Positions 1 through 9,161 of a stretch of DNA of 64,000 nt are shown here, in pieces. The translations under genes and the position numbers were made by a program. Position 1 is the stretch's first letter; each line of letters begins with the position of its first letter. Source of the DNA: Microvirga calopogonii. GTDB lineage: Bacteria > Pseudomonadota > Alphaproteobacteria > Rhizobiales > Beijerinckiaceae. The stretch lies in contig NZ_QDGA01000007.1 of assembly GCF_003347665.1 (NCBI RefSeq), positions 85,952-149,951 on the forward strand, read 5' to 3'. The notes beneath the pieces are model-generated. The model saw only the letters and a program-made list of their open reading frames with translations, searched no databases and was not told the origin of the DNA.

Positions 1-147
1 GGGAAACGAACCAGGATGGGGCTCTATTGCACGGAGCCAGAGCGATGGCGCGAATTCTGCAGAACGCATTTGCGCTCCCATGTCCGCGTCATCGATGACT
101 ATGGCATGAGCGAGTTTACGCTGCTCGTCGAGCCTCGCAGCTGCTGA
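1..147 (+). CDS. C-terminal fragment of an unidentified protein
   Basis: A reading frame is open from base 1 and stops with TGA at 145-147, giving 48 residues that end in a segment resembling VIDDYGMSEFTLLVEP. Its start lies outside the window. An internal ATG at 16 exists but has no convincing ribosome binding site, so I read it as the tail of a longer gene. The fragment is too short to assign; the pattern is reminiscent of the end of a small-molecule methyltransferase or glycan-modifying transferase, which is only a guess. It converges on the next gene with 38 bases between the stops. Confidence 0.45.
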   Translation, partial: GKRTRMGLYCTEPERWREFCRTHLRSHVRVIDDYGMSEFTLLVEPRSC

Positions 148-185
148 GCGACCTCCGGCAGAGGCTCGCGAAAGCGGCTCGCTTT

Positions 186-3100
186 TCAGGAACTCCTGAT
201 CAACAGCTTCTCCTGAGCGGCCCGTAGCCGAGGTTCTAGAACAGTTGCTCCGGTCACTTGAATCAGTGCCTCGGCTTGTTGGAGGAGATGAACGGCATCC
301 TTTCCGCGGCGTGCGACCATGGCTTCCCCGGCGACGATCAAGGCGCGGCATTCAGGGAGACGGGTCGCCCGATCCCGGGATAAGATGATCGTACGTTCGG
401 CTGTCAGTAGAGCCTCCCCATATTGGCCGGCTTGAGCCTGGCATTCGGCCAATATGGCCATCATGTCCGGTTCATAGTCGAGGGCAGCCCTTGCGGAGTG
501 CATGAAATCCAGCCCCTCCTCAAGTTCCCGGATAGCTTCCTGCGCATCTCCCGCCAGTCCTTTAGCAATTGCCATGCACGCATATGCGAAGACCCTTAGG
601 TAGGGAGTGCCGTGGCGCTCCGCGAGTTGGCTTACGCGCTTCGCGTGCCGTAGAGCGAGATCCGCATCGCCTGAAAACCAGGCGAGATCCACATATCCAA
701 GATGGCTGATGAATTGCACAGTCGGATCGATCCGGCCGTCTTCAATCGCAAGCATGTGGTCGAGCCATGCCCTTCCCTCGTCGATCCGGTTGAGATGGAT
801 CAGGATCCTCGCTCGCAGGCTGAGTGCCCAATGCTCGACGCTATATCCCAGGAAACGGTTTTCGAAGTCCTGTACATGTTGCAGCAGGGCAAGAGCGCGA
901 TCATTGGCCTCGAGCGCCTCGTTGAAGAGACCGGCCCAGCCATAGGCTTGGCTGAGAGAGGCATAGAGCGTCGCGGCCCGGCTTTGATGAGCCGCATCAT
1001 CCAGCACCGCCAATGCATCCGTGACACGAGCGACATAATGATCCGCTGCCCCTCCGCTAGCGCCGCTTATCCTGGCTTCGACGAAGAGAAGCAAAGGAAC
1101 CATCGTATCGTCCGTATCCTTTGCGACAGTCAACGCTTCTTGGATATAGGGAGCGGCATCCTTAGCCCCCATGCCCTCGCGCCATCCAAGCCATGCGATT
1201 TGAGCGCTCGAAAGGATGAGCAAGGCATTGTCTCGCACGGCTGGTCCCTGGGTGTGGACGAGGCGATGCACGACCTGCCATTGCCTGATCGCCTGAGCAG
1301 GATGCATAGACCCGATCCATTCAGCCGCCTTACGGGCATATTCCGCAGCTTTCGAAAGAATGCCCGCCGCCTCATAGTGAAAGCTGATGAGACCCGCCAC
1401 CTCGTCCTGTCTTTCCGCATAGTAGCCTGCCAAGGCAGGCGCAACGAATGCATGAAGCCGGCTCCGGCGGGATTTCAGCTGGCTTGAATAAGCCACCTCC
1501 TGAATGAGGGGATGGCGAAAGGAATAGTAGCGCCCATCCGGTCTGTCCTGATCATGCAGCAGTTCGACCGCGCATAGTCGGAGAAGCGCTGGCTTGATAT
1601 CAGCGGCGAGTTCCTGCGCACTGACGGCTTCCAAGACCGCGTACGGCACCTCTTTTCCGATGACGGAAGCCATCTGCAGGATCGCTCGATCGGACGGGGA
1701 AAGCCTATCGATGCGCTCGCCTATGACGGCTTGGAGCGTCACTGGAAGCGGATTGTCCTTGATCTTGCTCCCAAGACGGTAATCTCCGGGTTTGCCGATC
1801 AGGACCCCGCTTTCGATCAATGAGCGGATGATCTCTTCGGCGAAAAACGGATTGCCGCCCGACCGCTCGGAAATGCGGTCTCGTATCTCGACCACGTCCG
1901 CATGGTCCCCAACGACGGAAGAAATGAACTGATTTATCTGACTACGATCGAATTCTTTCAGCTCCAGGAGATGAAAGTCATCCCGCTGCATCCAGGAGGC
2001 TTGATACGAAGGCCTGTAATTGACGACCATCAGGGCGTGAGATCCCACGATCGAGGCGCAAAGGACCTCCAGGAAGCTCTCGCTCGCTTCGTCCAGCCAA
2101 TGGAGATCTTCCAAAATGATGGCACACGGTTCAGAGGAACGGCTACGGACCAGCCAGGAGATGATGTCCAGAAGCGCGGCATGACGCATCTTCGGAGTCA
2201 CGGTCTGCGCCGGAGCGCCGTCAGTGATGCCTAGAAAGTCGTACAGGATCGGCAGTGCGTCCTCGGGAGGAGAACCAAGCCTTTCCAAGTAATTCTGGAC
2301 AAGCCTACGGGCCACGGCGGGTTCGTCACTCGCGGCAACCCCGAGCAGAAGCCGCACGACTTCGAGAATGGTCTGAATCGGCGCAGCCTTGCCATAGGGT
2401 TGAGTCCTGACCTCGATAACCGGGATCCGATCTCTCCGACATCGTTGGGCAAATTCGAAGCAAAGCCGTGACTTTCCGCTTCCCGCTGCGCCGCATATCC
2501 CCACGATATGGCTTTCGCCGCGCAAAGCGGCCTGGAAGGAAGCTTCCAGGTCCATCATCTCGCGCTCGCGGGCTTGGAAGAGCGTGAGGTTTGGATCCGA
2601 GAAAAGCGTTCCGGGTGACGGGAGCTGAAAGCCTAAAAGTTCATAAACGGTTATCTCGTCCTGCAGTCCCCGGATAGAGCGGCGCCCGATCTGCTTGGCA
2701 GAGCAGAACCGCTCGACGAGATGGTAGCAATCCTCACTGAGATAGATCGTCCCCGGCTCCGCCAAGGACTGCACCCGACTTGCGATGTGGATGGCAACTC
2801 CGTACGCCTCCCGTTCGTTGACCGGCCCGGCAAATCTCGTCTCGGAAACGATGAGTCCCGAGTGCAGGCCAATTCGGACGGCCATTGCCCCTAGCACGCT
2901 CTTGATCTCAGCCTGGATGGCCAGGGCAGCTTGGCACGCCAGCAAGGCATGCCCCTCCTGGACATGCGGCGCGCCGAAAAGGGCCATGATACCATCGCCC
3001 AGACTGTGGATGAGGGTTCCGCCGAAGCGTTCCGCTGCTCGCCGCATCAGCATGATAGCCGGTGCCAGACGCCTCATCGCCTGCTCAGGATCAAGTTTCG

Positions 3101-3266
3101 AGACCAGCTCCGTAGAAGCGACGATGTCCGCAAACAGGATCGTGACCGGCTTGAACTCCTCGGTACTGCCCGGTTCCGTCGCGGGAATGCCCATCGTGGG
3201 CACATTCGGGGCGAGAGGCGCTCCACACTGGCTGCAGAACCGCGTCGGCCGGAGCAGGTTGTGCAC
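186..3266 (-). CDS. Adenylate/guanylate cyclase-ATPase regulator with TPR-like C-terminus
   Basis: A 1026-residue protein in this frame: half a zinc ribbon (RFCSQCGAPL), a class III nucleotide cyclase domain at about 40-210 (metal-binding FADIVAST and GDGIMALFG), an AAA/NACHT-like ATPase with Walker A GAAGSGKSR at about 258-266, and a long helical TPR-like C-terminus. This architecture is common in soluble cyclase-ATPase regulators of alphaproteobacteria; ligand and partner are unknown. The frame opens only at a GTG (3266) without a good ribosome binding site. A better ATG at 3282, preceded by GAAGGG, encodes MNCPHCAQPAPADA in another frame, which is the missing first half of the zinc ribbon. 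A 2-base deletion near 3240-3245 would explain this, so the true gene probably spans 186-3282 and is either frameshifted or carries a sequence error. Function otherwise confident. Confidence 0.85.
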   Translation of the reverse strand: MHNLLRPTRFCSQCGAPLAPNVPTMGIPATEPGSTEEFKPVTILFADIVASTELVSKLDPEQAMRRLAPAIMLMRRAAERFGGTLIHSLGDGIMALFGAPHVQEGHALLACQAALAIQAEIKSVLGAMAVRIGLHSGLIVSETRFAGPVNEREAYGVAIHIASRVQSLAEPGTIYLSEDCYHLVERFCSAKQIGRRSIRGLQDEITVYELLGFQLPSPGTLFSDPNLTLFQAREREMMDLEASFQAALRGESHIVGICGAAGSGKSRLCFEFAQRCRRDRIPVIEVRTQPYGKAAPIQTILEVVRLLLGVAASDEPAVARRLVQNYLERLGSPPEDALPILYDFLGITDGAPAQTVTPKMRHAALLDIISWLVRSRSSEPCAIILEDLHWLDEASESFLEVLCASIVGSHALMVVNYRPSYQASWMQRDDFHLLELKEFDRSQINQFISSVVGDHADVVEIRDRISERSGGNPFFAEEIIRSLIESGVLIGKPGDYRLGSKIKDNPLPVTLQAVIGERIDRLSPSDRAILQMASVIGKEVPYAVLEAVSAQELAADIKPALLRLCAVELLHDQDRPDGRYYSFRHPLIQEVAYSSQLKSRRSRLHAFVAPALAGYYAERQDEVAGLISFHYEAAGILSKAAEYARKAAEWIGSMHPAQAIRQWQVVHRLVHTQGPAVRDNALLILSSAQIAWLGWREGMGAKDAAPYIQEALTVAKDTDDTMVPLLLFVEARISGASGGAADHYVARVTDALAVLDDAAHQSRAATLYASLSQAYGWAGLFNEALEANDRALALLQHVQDFENRFLGYSVEHWALSLRARILIHLNRIDEGRAWLDHMLAIEDGRIDPTVQFISHLGYVDLAWFSGDADLALRHAKRVSQLAERHGTPYLRVFAYACMAIAKGLAGDAQEAIRELEEGLDFMHSARAALDYEPDMMAILAECQAQAGQYGEALLTAERTIILSRDRATRLPECRALIVAGEAMVARRGKDAVHLLQQAEALIQVTGATVLEPRLRAAQEKLLIRSS

Positions 3267-3282
3267 AGTGTGGACAATTCAT

Positions 3283-3771
3283 TGCCAGCCCTTCAGTCCC
3301 GCACCGTCTCACCATCGCAACGTTGCGCTATTAAACGAGATATCGCCGAGAGATTGCAAGCCGCGCATCAGGTGTCACCGGGGCCTTGATGAACCGCTTC
3401 AACAGAACAGCCTCACTTCATCCTGTACATTGTTTCGGTATTTCGAGATTTTCATCCGGTCAGTTCCGGGACTCAATGCGAAAGGGGGTGTCAAAACATC
3501 CGAACACTTCGAAAATCGATAGATATATTGTTTCAGATCGATCACGCTGACCGTCGCTATTCTACAAGGTGCGGATGCAGCTTCTCCTTCACGGAAAGTC
3601 CGGCGAGCGCCACCGTATTGTATCCTTCGTCTTGTATCCGCCCATTTCTCCACCCACATTAGCGTGGACTAGGGGTCCGGGCCCCTCTGGCGGGCGGGGG
3701 CGCCGCTCGCGATGTCGGACACCTCATTTTGCTCTTGCGCCGACGAGCGCTCCCGCATTGGAGGATCCATC
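3283..3771. other. Intergenic region without a recognised gene
   Basis: The stretch between the divergent cyclase-ATPase gene and the small membrane-protein gene is clearly richer in A+T around 3410-3560 than its surroundings, as expected of a promoter region. I found no convincing sigma-70 hexamer pair, RNA gene or repeat. A reverse-strand open frame (3399-3659) has neither a ribosome binding site nor protein-like composition. Confidence 0.4.
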
Positions 3772-4044
3772 GTGGACTACGTAGTTTTTCGCACCCAAAC
3801 GACAGCTTCCCGGGGCGGCGGCTTCCTGTCACTTCTGGTGAGGCTGCTGGCCGTGGCGGCAGCAGGCATCGCCATGCTGGCGATTTTGCTCGTCGGCATC
3901 TTCGTCGTACTTCCTCTCGTGCTCGCTGGCGGCGCGGCCTTGTACTTCTATCTCCGCCGCAGGGTGCGGCCCGCTCAGCCTCCTCGCCCACAGGATGGCA
4001 TCATCGACGCGGAATATACGATCGTCGAGCGGCGCGACCCGTAA
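3772..4044 (+). CDS. Small membrane protein of unknown function
   Basis: Ninety residues from a GTG start chosen because GGAGG sits six bases upstream; the longer frame from 3712 lacks a ribosome binding site. The sequence has a short polar head, two adjacent hydrophobic stretches (about 20-60) that probably form a membrane hairpin, a basic stop-transfer YLRRRVRP, and an acidic tail ending DGIIDAEYTIVERRDP. Short proteins with a similar DxEYxxVE tail occur widely in Hyphomicrobiales without known function. It stands alone, about 150 bases before a DMT transporter on the same strand. Confidence 0.7.
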   Translation: MDYVVFRTQTTASRGGGFLSLLVRLLAVAAAGIAMLAILLVGIFVVLPLVLAGGAALYFYLRRRVRPAQPPRPQDGIIDAEYTIVERRDP

Positions 4045-4197
4045 TCTCCCGCCAAGGTATGGGTCCGGAGAGCACCTGGAGAGCACCTGGCCGTCAGGGC
4101 CTCTTGTCGACAACGCTAATGCAATATTAAGGGCATCGGTCGAGACTTGTCGGACCGGCCGGCTTCACGATGAGCCTGCCAAGGTCGGGCCCTCCCC

Positions 4198-5076
4198 ATG
4201 ATGCCTCCAACCGATGTGAAAGACCGGCATGTCGCCAATCGACAGGGGGCGGTCTTTGCCTTGGCCGACATGGTGCTCGTCGTCATCTCGATGGGCATCA
4301 TCAAGCAGGCTGGAGCGACCTTTCCCGCGATTCAGCTGGTCTTCTTTCGTGCCCTCGTCGGGCTTCTGCTCATCGCACCGCTCATCTGGCGCTATCGATC
4401 CGACGTCTTCAACAGCCGGCAAATGAAAGGGCATATCGGGCGGGTGCTTTGCAGCACCATGGCCCTGAGTTGCAACTACGCCGCCACGGCCGCGCTGCCT
4501 TTGACACTCGTTACCGTGATCGGCTTCACCCGTCCGTTCGTGATCCTGGGATTTGCCGCCGTCATATTGGGCGAGCGCATTCTGAGACGGCACTGGATAT
4601 CGTCCGTCATCTGCTTCGCCAGCGTGCTGTTCATCGTGAAGCCGGGCTCGATAAGCTGGGATTGGGGTCTTCTGGCGGCTTTGGGAATGGTTTTGTTCGG
4701 CTCCTTCAGCGTCATCCAGACCCGGCGCCTTACCGGCGAACACGCCGTCGTCCTGATGGTCTTCTACACCATCGGCCTTGCCGTCCTGACGGCCGTTCCG
4801 GCGGCTTTTATCTGGGTTCCGCCCCACTTGAGCGACCTGCCCGCCTTCCTCGTCATCGGGGCGCTCGCTCAAGTTGGCCAATTCTGCTTCCTGCGCTCCC
4901 ACCAGCTGGCAGAAGCGAGCATCCTAGCCCCGCTCAGCTACGTGGTGATCGTGTTCTCCTCGATCGCCGATTATCTCTATTTCGGCATCGTCCCGACCCT
5001 GTCTCTCATCGTGGGCGGCTTGGTGATCATCCTGGCGGCCTTCATGGGTACTCAGGTCGCCGTTGCGCGACGCTGA
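4198..5076 (+). CDS. EamA/DMT-family permease
   Basis: A 292-residue integral membrane protein with about ten predicted helices arranged as two EamA repeats, the usual length and layout of drug/metabolite transporter (DMT) exporters such as RhaT/YdcZ relatives. Start is the first of two tandem ATG codons at 4198; the ribosome binding site is weak. Substrate cannot be told from sequence; members export amino acids, nucleotides or other small metabolites across the inner membrane. It lies about 150 bases upstream of the LacI-type regulator, which begins a different operon. A second DMT gene occurs at 59302-60198 and is not closely similar. Confidence 0.85.
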   Translation: MMPPTDVKDRHVANRQGAVFALADMVLVVISMGIIKQAGATFPAIQLVFFRALVGLLLIAPLIWRYRSDVFNSRQMKGHIGRVLCSTMALSCNYAATAALPLTLVTVIGFTRPFVILGFAAVILGERILRRHWISSVICFASVLFIVKPGSISWDWGLLAALGMVLFGSFSVIQTRRLTGEHAVVLMVFYTIGLAVLTAVPAAFIWVPPHLSDLPAFLVIGALAQVGQFCFLRSHQLAEASILAPLSYVVIVFSSIADYLYFGIVPTLSLIVGGLVIILAAFMGTQVAVARR

Positions 5077-5143
5077 AACCCTCAACCACCTGCAGAATCC
5101 GGCCCTCGGCCAGCTTTGGCTCGCGCAATTCCAGCGCCTAGTA

Positions 5144-5165
5144 ACGCAAAAATTTGCATTTGCGT
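5144..5165. promoter_or_regulatory. Candidate LacI-family operator
   Basis: A perfect inverted repeat, ACGCAAA (5144-5150) and TTTGCGT (5159-5165) separated by eight bases, with an overlapping inner palindrome GCAAA-AA-TTTGC (5146-5157). It lies 62 bases before the LacI-type regulator start. LacI-family proteins bind such palindromes, so autoregulation of this operon is a reasonable inference. Confidence 0.55.
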
Positions 5166-5227
5166 GAGGATTGCAACTCACGCGCCTCTGCGCAACAAAT
5201 TCATGCAACGAGAAAAGGTGGGAGGAT

Positions 5228-6289
5228 ATGACGAGAGTGAGCCTCAGCCGACGTCCGCGCCAGACGGACATTGCCCGCTTCGCCGGCGTCTCGGTGAGCA
5301 CCGTTTCCCGCGTTCTTGCGAATGAACCCGGCATCAGCACGAATGTGCGGGACCAGGTGATCCGGATCGCGTCCGAACTCGGCTACAGCATACGCCCAGT
5401 TCCGGCGGTCCAGCCCCAGAACCAGCGGGCGGTGGCGCTCATCCCGGTCGATCATGCGACCGGCGGTCTTGGGGTCTTCTATGAGGGTATCCTCAGCGGC
5501 CTGCGGGGCGCGGCGGCCCGGTCGGGCGGTACTCTCCTGCCGCGACTGGTCCGCTCCTCCTCCCTCAGATTCTCCGATCTCAAGCAGACCCTGTCGGAGA
5601 CAGACGCCACGGGGGTTTTCCTGGTCGGCATCGATCCGCCGGAGGATCTGTGCGGCTGGCTGCTCGAATCCAAGCTCCCGACCGTCTGGGTCAACGGCAA
5701 CGACCCGAACCTTCAATTCGACTGCGTGTCTCCGGCCAATTTCTACGGAGCCCGGCTCGCGACCCAGCATCTCATCGATGCCGGCCATCGGCGGATCCTC
5801 CATTTCACCATGTCCCACCGCCACACCATCCGCGAGCGCGTCCGGGGCTTCGAGGCGGCGGCTGCGAAGAACGGCGTGACCACGCGGATCGTCCAGCTCC
5901 CCTCCGCATCCCGGACCAGCACCGAGGCGTGCGAGGCCATGGAGGCGATCCTCCTCGAGGATCAAGGCTTTACCGCCGCCCTCTGCATGAACGACATGAT
6001 GGCGGTCGGCGTCATGGAGGCGATCACCAACCATCACCTGTCCATCCCCCAGGTCTTCGCCGTCATGGGCTTCGACGACCTTCCCTGCGCGGCCATGACC
6101 ATGCCCCGCCTGACCACCATGCATGTGGACCGGGAGGCGATCGGTCAGGAAGCCTATCACCTCATGCAGCGGCGGATTGCCGACCCGAGCGCCGATCCCC
6201 GCAAGGTGGAACTGGCCGTCAGGCTCGTCGAGGGGGCGACCGTGCAGGCCCGCCACCACCAGCCCGAAAGTGGAGAGATCCCGGCATGA
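5228..6289 (+). CDS. LacI-family transcriptional regulator
   Basis: A 353-residue regulator: an N-terminal LacI helix-turn-helix at about 11-35 (TDIARFAGVSVSTVSRVLA) and a periplasmic-binding-protein-like effector domain from about 65 onward. Start chosen at the ATG with GGAGG four bases upstream; the frame is open further upstream but without a ribosome binding site. It heads an operon whose next gene starts inside its stop codon (ATGA), so it most likely responds to the sugar or acid that the downstream enzymes handle. The palindrome at 5144-5165 is a candidate operator. Effector unknown. Confidence 0.92.
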   Translation: MTRVSLSRRPRQTDIARFAGVSVSTVSRVLANEPGISTNVRDQVIRIASELGYSIRPVPAVQPQNQRAVALIPVDHATGGLGVFYEGILSGLRGAAARSGGTLLPRLVRSSSLRFSDLKQTLSETDATGVFLVGIDPPEDLCGWLLESKLPTVWVNGNDPNLQFDCVSPANFYGARLATQHLIDAGHRRILHFTMSHRHTIRERVRGFEAAAAKNGVTTRIVQLPSASRTSTEACEAMEAILLEDQGFTAALCMNDMMAVGVMEAITNHHLSIPQVFAVMGFDDLPCAAMTMPRLTTMHVDREAIGQEAYHLMQRRIADPSADPRKVELAVRLVEGATVQARHHQPESGEIPA

Positions 6290-8151
6290 CCTATGCGGCC
6301 GTTTACGCCAATCCCCTGACCGGCAATCCGCTTAAAACCCGAGCCGACGTCGAGAAGGCGCTCCTCGATCTCTTCGCGCCGCTCCTGCCCGCCTTTTCCG
6401 AAGGCGGCGCCCGGGTGAGCCTCAGCGCGACGGCAGCCCATTTTGATCAGGCGGCGGCGGATCTGGAAGGCTTCGCGCGGCCGCTTTGGGGCTTGGCGCC
6501 CTACGCAGCGGGCGGTGGAGACTTCCCCTATTGGCCGCTTTACGCGAAGGGTCTCGCCAACGGAACGGATCCGGAGCATCCCGAGTACTGGGGCAAGGTC
6601 ACCGACCGCGACCAGAGGATGGTCGAGTTGGCGGCTTTGGGCTTTGCGCTGCGCCTCGTCCCCCAGCATCTCTGGGAGCCCCTGGACGAGCGGGCGAAGA
6701 GGAACGTCGCGACGTACCTGCTGGAGGCCCGGCCGCACGAATTCGCCGACAACAACTGGAAATTCTTCCGGGTCATGATCGATCTCGGCCTGGAACAGGC
6801 CGGGGTCACGTTCAACCGGACCATCACCGAGCAATATCTCCAGGAACTCGAGTCTTTCTATCTCGGGGACGGATGGTACCGCGACGGCAATGTACCTCGC
6901 GTCGACCATTACATCCCCTTCGCCATGCATTTCTACGGGCTGATCTATGCAGCCCTGGCGGCGTCCGACGAGGAGCGCAAGCGCCGGTTCCGGGACTGGG
7001 CGCGCCAGTTCGCCCCGAACATCCGGCACTGGTTCGCGGAGGATGGCGGCGCGCTCGTCTTCGGTCGCAGCATGACGTACCGCTTTGCCTGCGCGGGTTT
7101 CTGGGCCGCATTGGCCTTCGCCGACGAGGAGGCGCTGCCCTGGGGCGAGGTGAAGGGCTATTATCTCCGGCACCTGCGCTGGTGGGCGAAGCTTCCCATC
7201 ACCGACAGGAGCGGCGTTCTCACGGTCGGGTTCGGCTATGCCAACCTGCTCATGTCGGAAAACTACAACTCGGCGGGCTCGCCCTACTGGGCCTTCAAGG
7301 CCTTCCTGCCCCTCGCGCTGCCGGCTTCGCACCCGTTCTGGACGGCCGAGGAGGCGCCGGCTCCCGTGTTCTCCGAACCGGCTCCTCAGCCACAGCCCGG
7401 CATGGTGATGATGCACACGCCCGGGAACGTGATCGCGCTTTCGTCCGGTCAGGAAAACCTCCAGATGCGGTTCGGCAGCGAGAAATATGCCAAGTTCGCC
7501 TATTCGTCCCGCTATGCCTTCAGCGTCGAGAGCGACGAGCGGATCTTCGAGGGCGCGGCCCTGGACGGGATGCTCGCCTTCAGCGACGACGGCCGGCATT
7601 TCCGGGTGCGCGAGACCAACGAGGACGCCCGCATGGCCGGAAATGTTCTCTATGCCCGCTGGCGCCCCTGGTCCGACGTGGAGGTGGAGACCTGGCTTCT
7701 GCCCGCCTCCCGATGGCATGTCCGGGTCCACCGGATCAGGACGCCGCGTCCCTTGAGCACCGCCGAGGGGGGCTTCGCGATTCCGCGTGCGGATGCGTAC
7801 CGGAAGCTGGAGCGGATCGACGAACGTAACGGGACCGCCCTGGTGATCGGCGCGGAGGATTTCAGCGGCATCGCGGATCTCGGTTCCACGATTGAGCGGC
7901 GTGGTATCGCGCTGAAAGCTCCTCCCAATACGAACCTTCTCTATGCCAAGACTTTCGTCCCGCAGCTCCGCGGCGACATCCCAAGTGGCGAAACGGTTTT
8001 GCTGACGGCGGCCGTCGCCCTGCCCGGTACGGCCCGAGTGGCAGATGTCTGGAAGGACATTCCACCGGCACCGGCAATCGACGAGCTGGAAGCTCTCATT
8101 AGGCAGGACGGCCGAAGGGTCGGCGCTCTGGCCTGGAGAATGGGCTCATGA
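6286..8151 (+). CDS. DUF2264 domain protein, putative glycan-acting enzyme
   Basis: A 621-residue protein matching the DUF2264 family: an alpha/alpha-barrel-like N-terminal half rich in W, Y and H (for example WGLAPYAAGG and DNNWKFFRVM) and a beta-rich C-terminal half resembling polysaccharide lyase or heparinase tails. No signal peptide is seen, so it should be cytoplasmic. The family has no firmly known reaction; it is usually found in carbohydrate-utilisation loci and is thought to process glycosides or unsaturated uronides. ATGA overlap with the regulator upstream and with the dehydrogenase downstream indicates translational coupling. Confidence 0.85.
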   Translation: MTYAAVYANPLTGNPLKTRADVEKALLDLFAPLLPAFSEGGARVSLSATAAHFDQAAADLEGFARPLWGLAPYAAGGGDFPYWPLYAKGLANGTDPEHPEYWGKVTDRDQRMVELAALGFALRLVPQHLWEPLDERAKRNVATYLLEARPHEFADNNWKFFRVMIDLGLEQAGVTFNRTITEQYLQELESFYLGDGWYRDGNVPRVDHYIPFAMHFYGLIYAALAASDEERKRRFRDWARQFAPNIRHWFAEDGGALVFGRSMTYRFACAGFWAALAFADEEALPWGEVKGYYLRHLRWWAKLPITDRSGVLTVGFGYANLLMSENYNSAGSPYWAFKAFLPLALPASHPFWTAEEAPAPVFSEPAPQPQPGMVMMHTPGNVIALSSGQENLQMRFGSEKYAKFAYSSRYAFSVESDERIFEGAALDGMLAFSDDGRHFRVRETNEDARMAGNVLYARWRPWSDVEVETWLLPASRWHVRVHRIRTPRPLSTAEGGFAIPRADAYRKLERIDERNGTALVIGAEDFSGIADLGSTIERRGIALKAPPNTNLLYAKTFVPQLRGDIPSGETVLLTAAVALPGTARVADVWKDIPPAPAIDELEALIRQDGRRVGALAWRMGS

Positions 8152-9161
8152 CCCGTCCGCAAAAAATTGCACTCGCCATGGACCCTGTCCGTACGGAAGG
8201 TGTCCTGACCCGGCACCTGCTCGACCGGCTGGCCCGCTCATGCACGATCCTGGCGCCGGAGCCTCTCCAGTCGTTTACGCAAGGACAGGCTCCGGACGTG
8301 CTCCGGCAGACTGAGATCCTGATCACCGGCTGGGGAAGCCCGGCCATCGGGCGGGACATTCTGGAGCTGGCGCCGAACCTGCGGCTGATCGCCCATGCGG
8401 CCGGCACGGTCAAAGGGTTCCTGTCGGCGGACGTGATCGACGCCGGGATCGCGGTCACGCATGCGGCCGAGGCCAACGCCATCCCGGTGGCCGAGTTCAC
8501 GCTGGCAGCGATCCTCTTCGCCAACAAGCAGGTCTTCCGCTTCCGCGACATCTACTGCGCGGACCGCAACCGCTCACGCACATTCCCGATGACCTCGCAT
8601 CCGCTCGGAAACTTCAAGCGCACGATCGGCATCATCGGCGCTTCGCGTATCGGACGGCGCGTCATCGAATTCCTGAAGCCCTTCGCTTTCCGCGTCCTGC
8701 TCCACGATCCCTATGTAAGCACGCAGGATGCAGCGGCGCTCGGCATGGAGAGTGTGTCTCTGGACGAGCTGATGCGGCGCTCGGACGTGGTTTCCCTCCA
8801 CGCGCCCGCCCTTCCCTCGACGCAGGGCATGATCACGCGCAGGCATCTGGCGCTCATGCGCGATGGGGCCACGTTCATCAACACGGCGCGCGGCATCATC
8901 GTCAAACAGGACGATCTCATCGACGAACTGCGCACGGGCCGCATCGATGCGATCATCGACGTCACCTATCCGGAAGTCCCGGAGGAATCCTCCGCGCTCT
9001 ACGACCTGCCGAACGTGTTTCTCACGCCTCATATCGCCGGCGCCATCGGCAACGAGCGCGAGCTTCTCGGCGAGTACATCGTCGAGGAGATCGAGCGGTT
9101 CGTCGAGGGCCGTCCGCTTCGCTCCGCCATTACCGCGGCTGCGTTGGAGACGATGGCATGA
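8148..9161 (+). CDS. D-2-hydroxyacid dehydrogenase family protein
   Basis: A 337-residue NAD(P)-dependent oxidoreductase of the D-isomer-specific 2-hydroxyacid dehydrogenase family. The nucleotide-binding loop appears as TIGIIGASRIGRRV (about 160-173), a slight variant of GxGxxG; the catalytic arginine lies in NTARGIIV, the acid in YPEVPEESS and the histidine in LTPHIAGA. It probably interconverts a 2-keto acid and a 2-hydroxy acid derived from the sugar handled by this operon. Both ends overlap neighbours by four bases. Substrate unknown. Confidence 0.9.
   Translation: MTRPQKIALAMDPVRTEGVLTRHLLDRLARSCTILAPEPLQSFTQGQAPDVLRQTEILITGWGSPAIGRDILELAPNLRLIAHAAGTVKGFLSADVIDAGIAVTHAAEANAIPVAEFTLAAILFANKQVFRFRDIYCADRNRSRTFPMTSHPLGNFKRTIGIIGASRIGRRVIEFLKPFAFRVLLHDPYVSTQDAAALGMESVSLDELMRRSDVVSLHAPALPSTQGMITRRHLALMRDGATFINTARGIIVKQDDLIDELRTGRIDAIIDVTYPEVPEESSALYDLPNVFLTPHIAGAIGNERELLGEYIVEEIERFVEGRPLRSAITAAALETMA

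Noticed and set aside
3399..3659. Reverse-strand frame of 86 codons upstream of the cyclase-ATPase gene
   Set aside because: No ribosome binding site, mixed composition and it lies in the A+T-rich promoter-like gap.
5650..6285. Long extension of the DUF2264 frame into the LacI gene
   Set aside because: It is the out-of-frame shadow of the LacI-type gene; the ATGA overlap at 6286 marks the real start.
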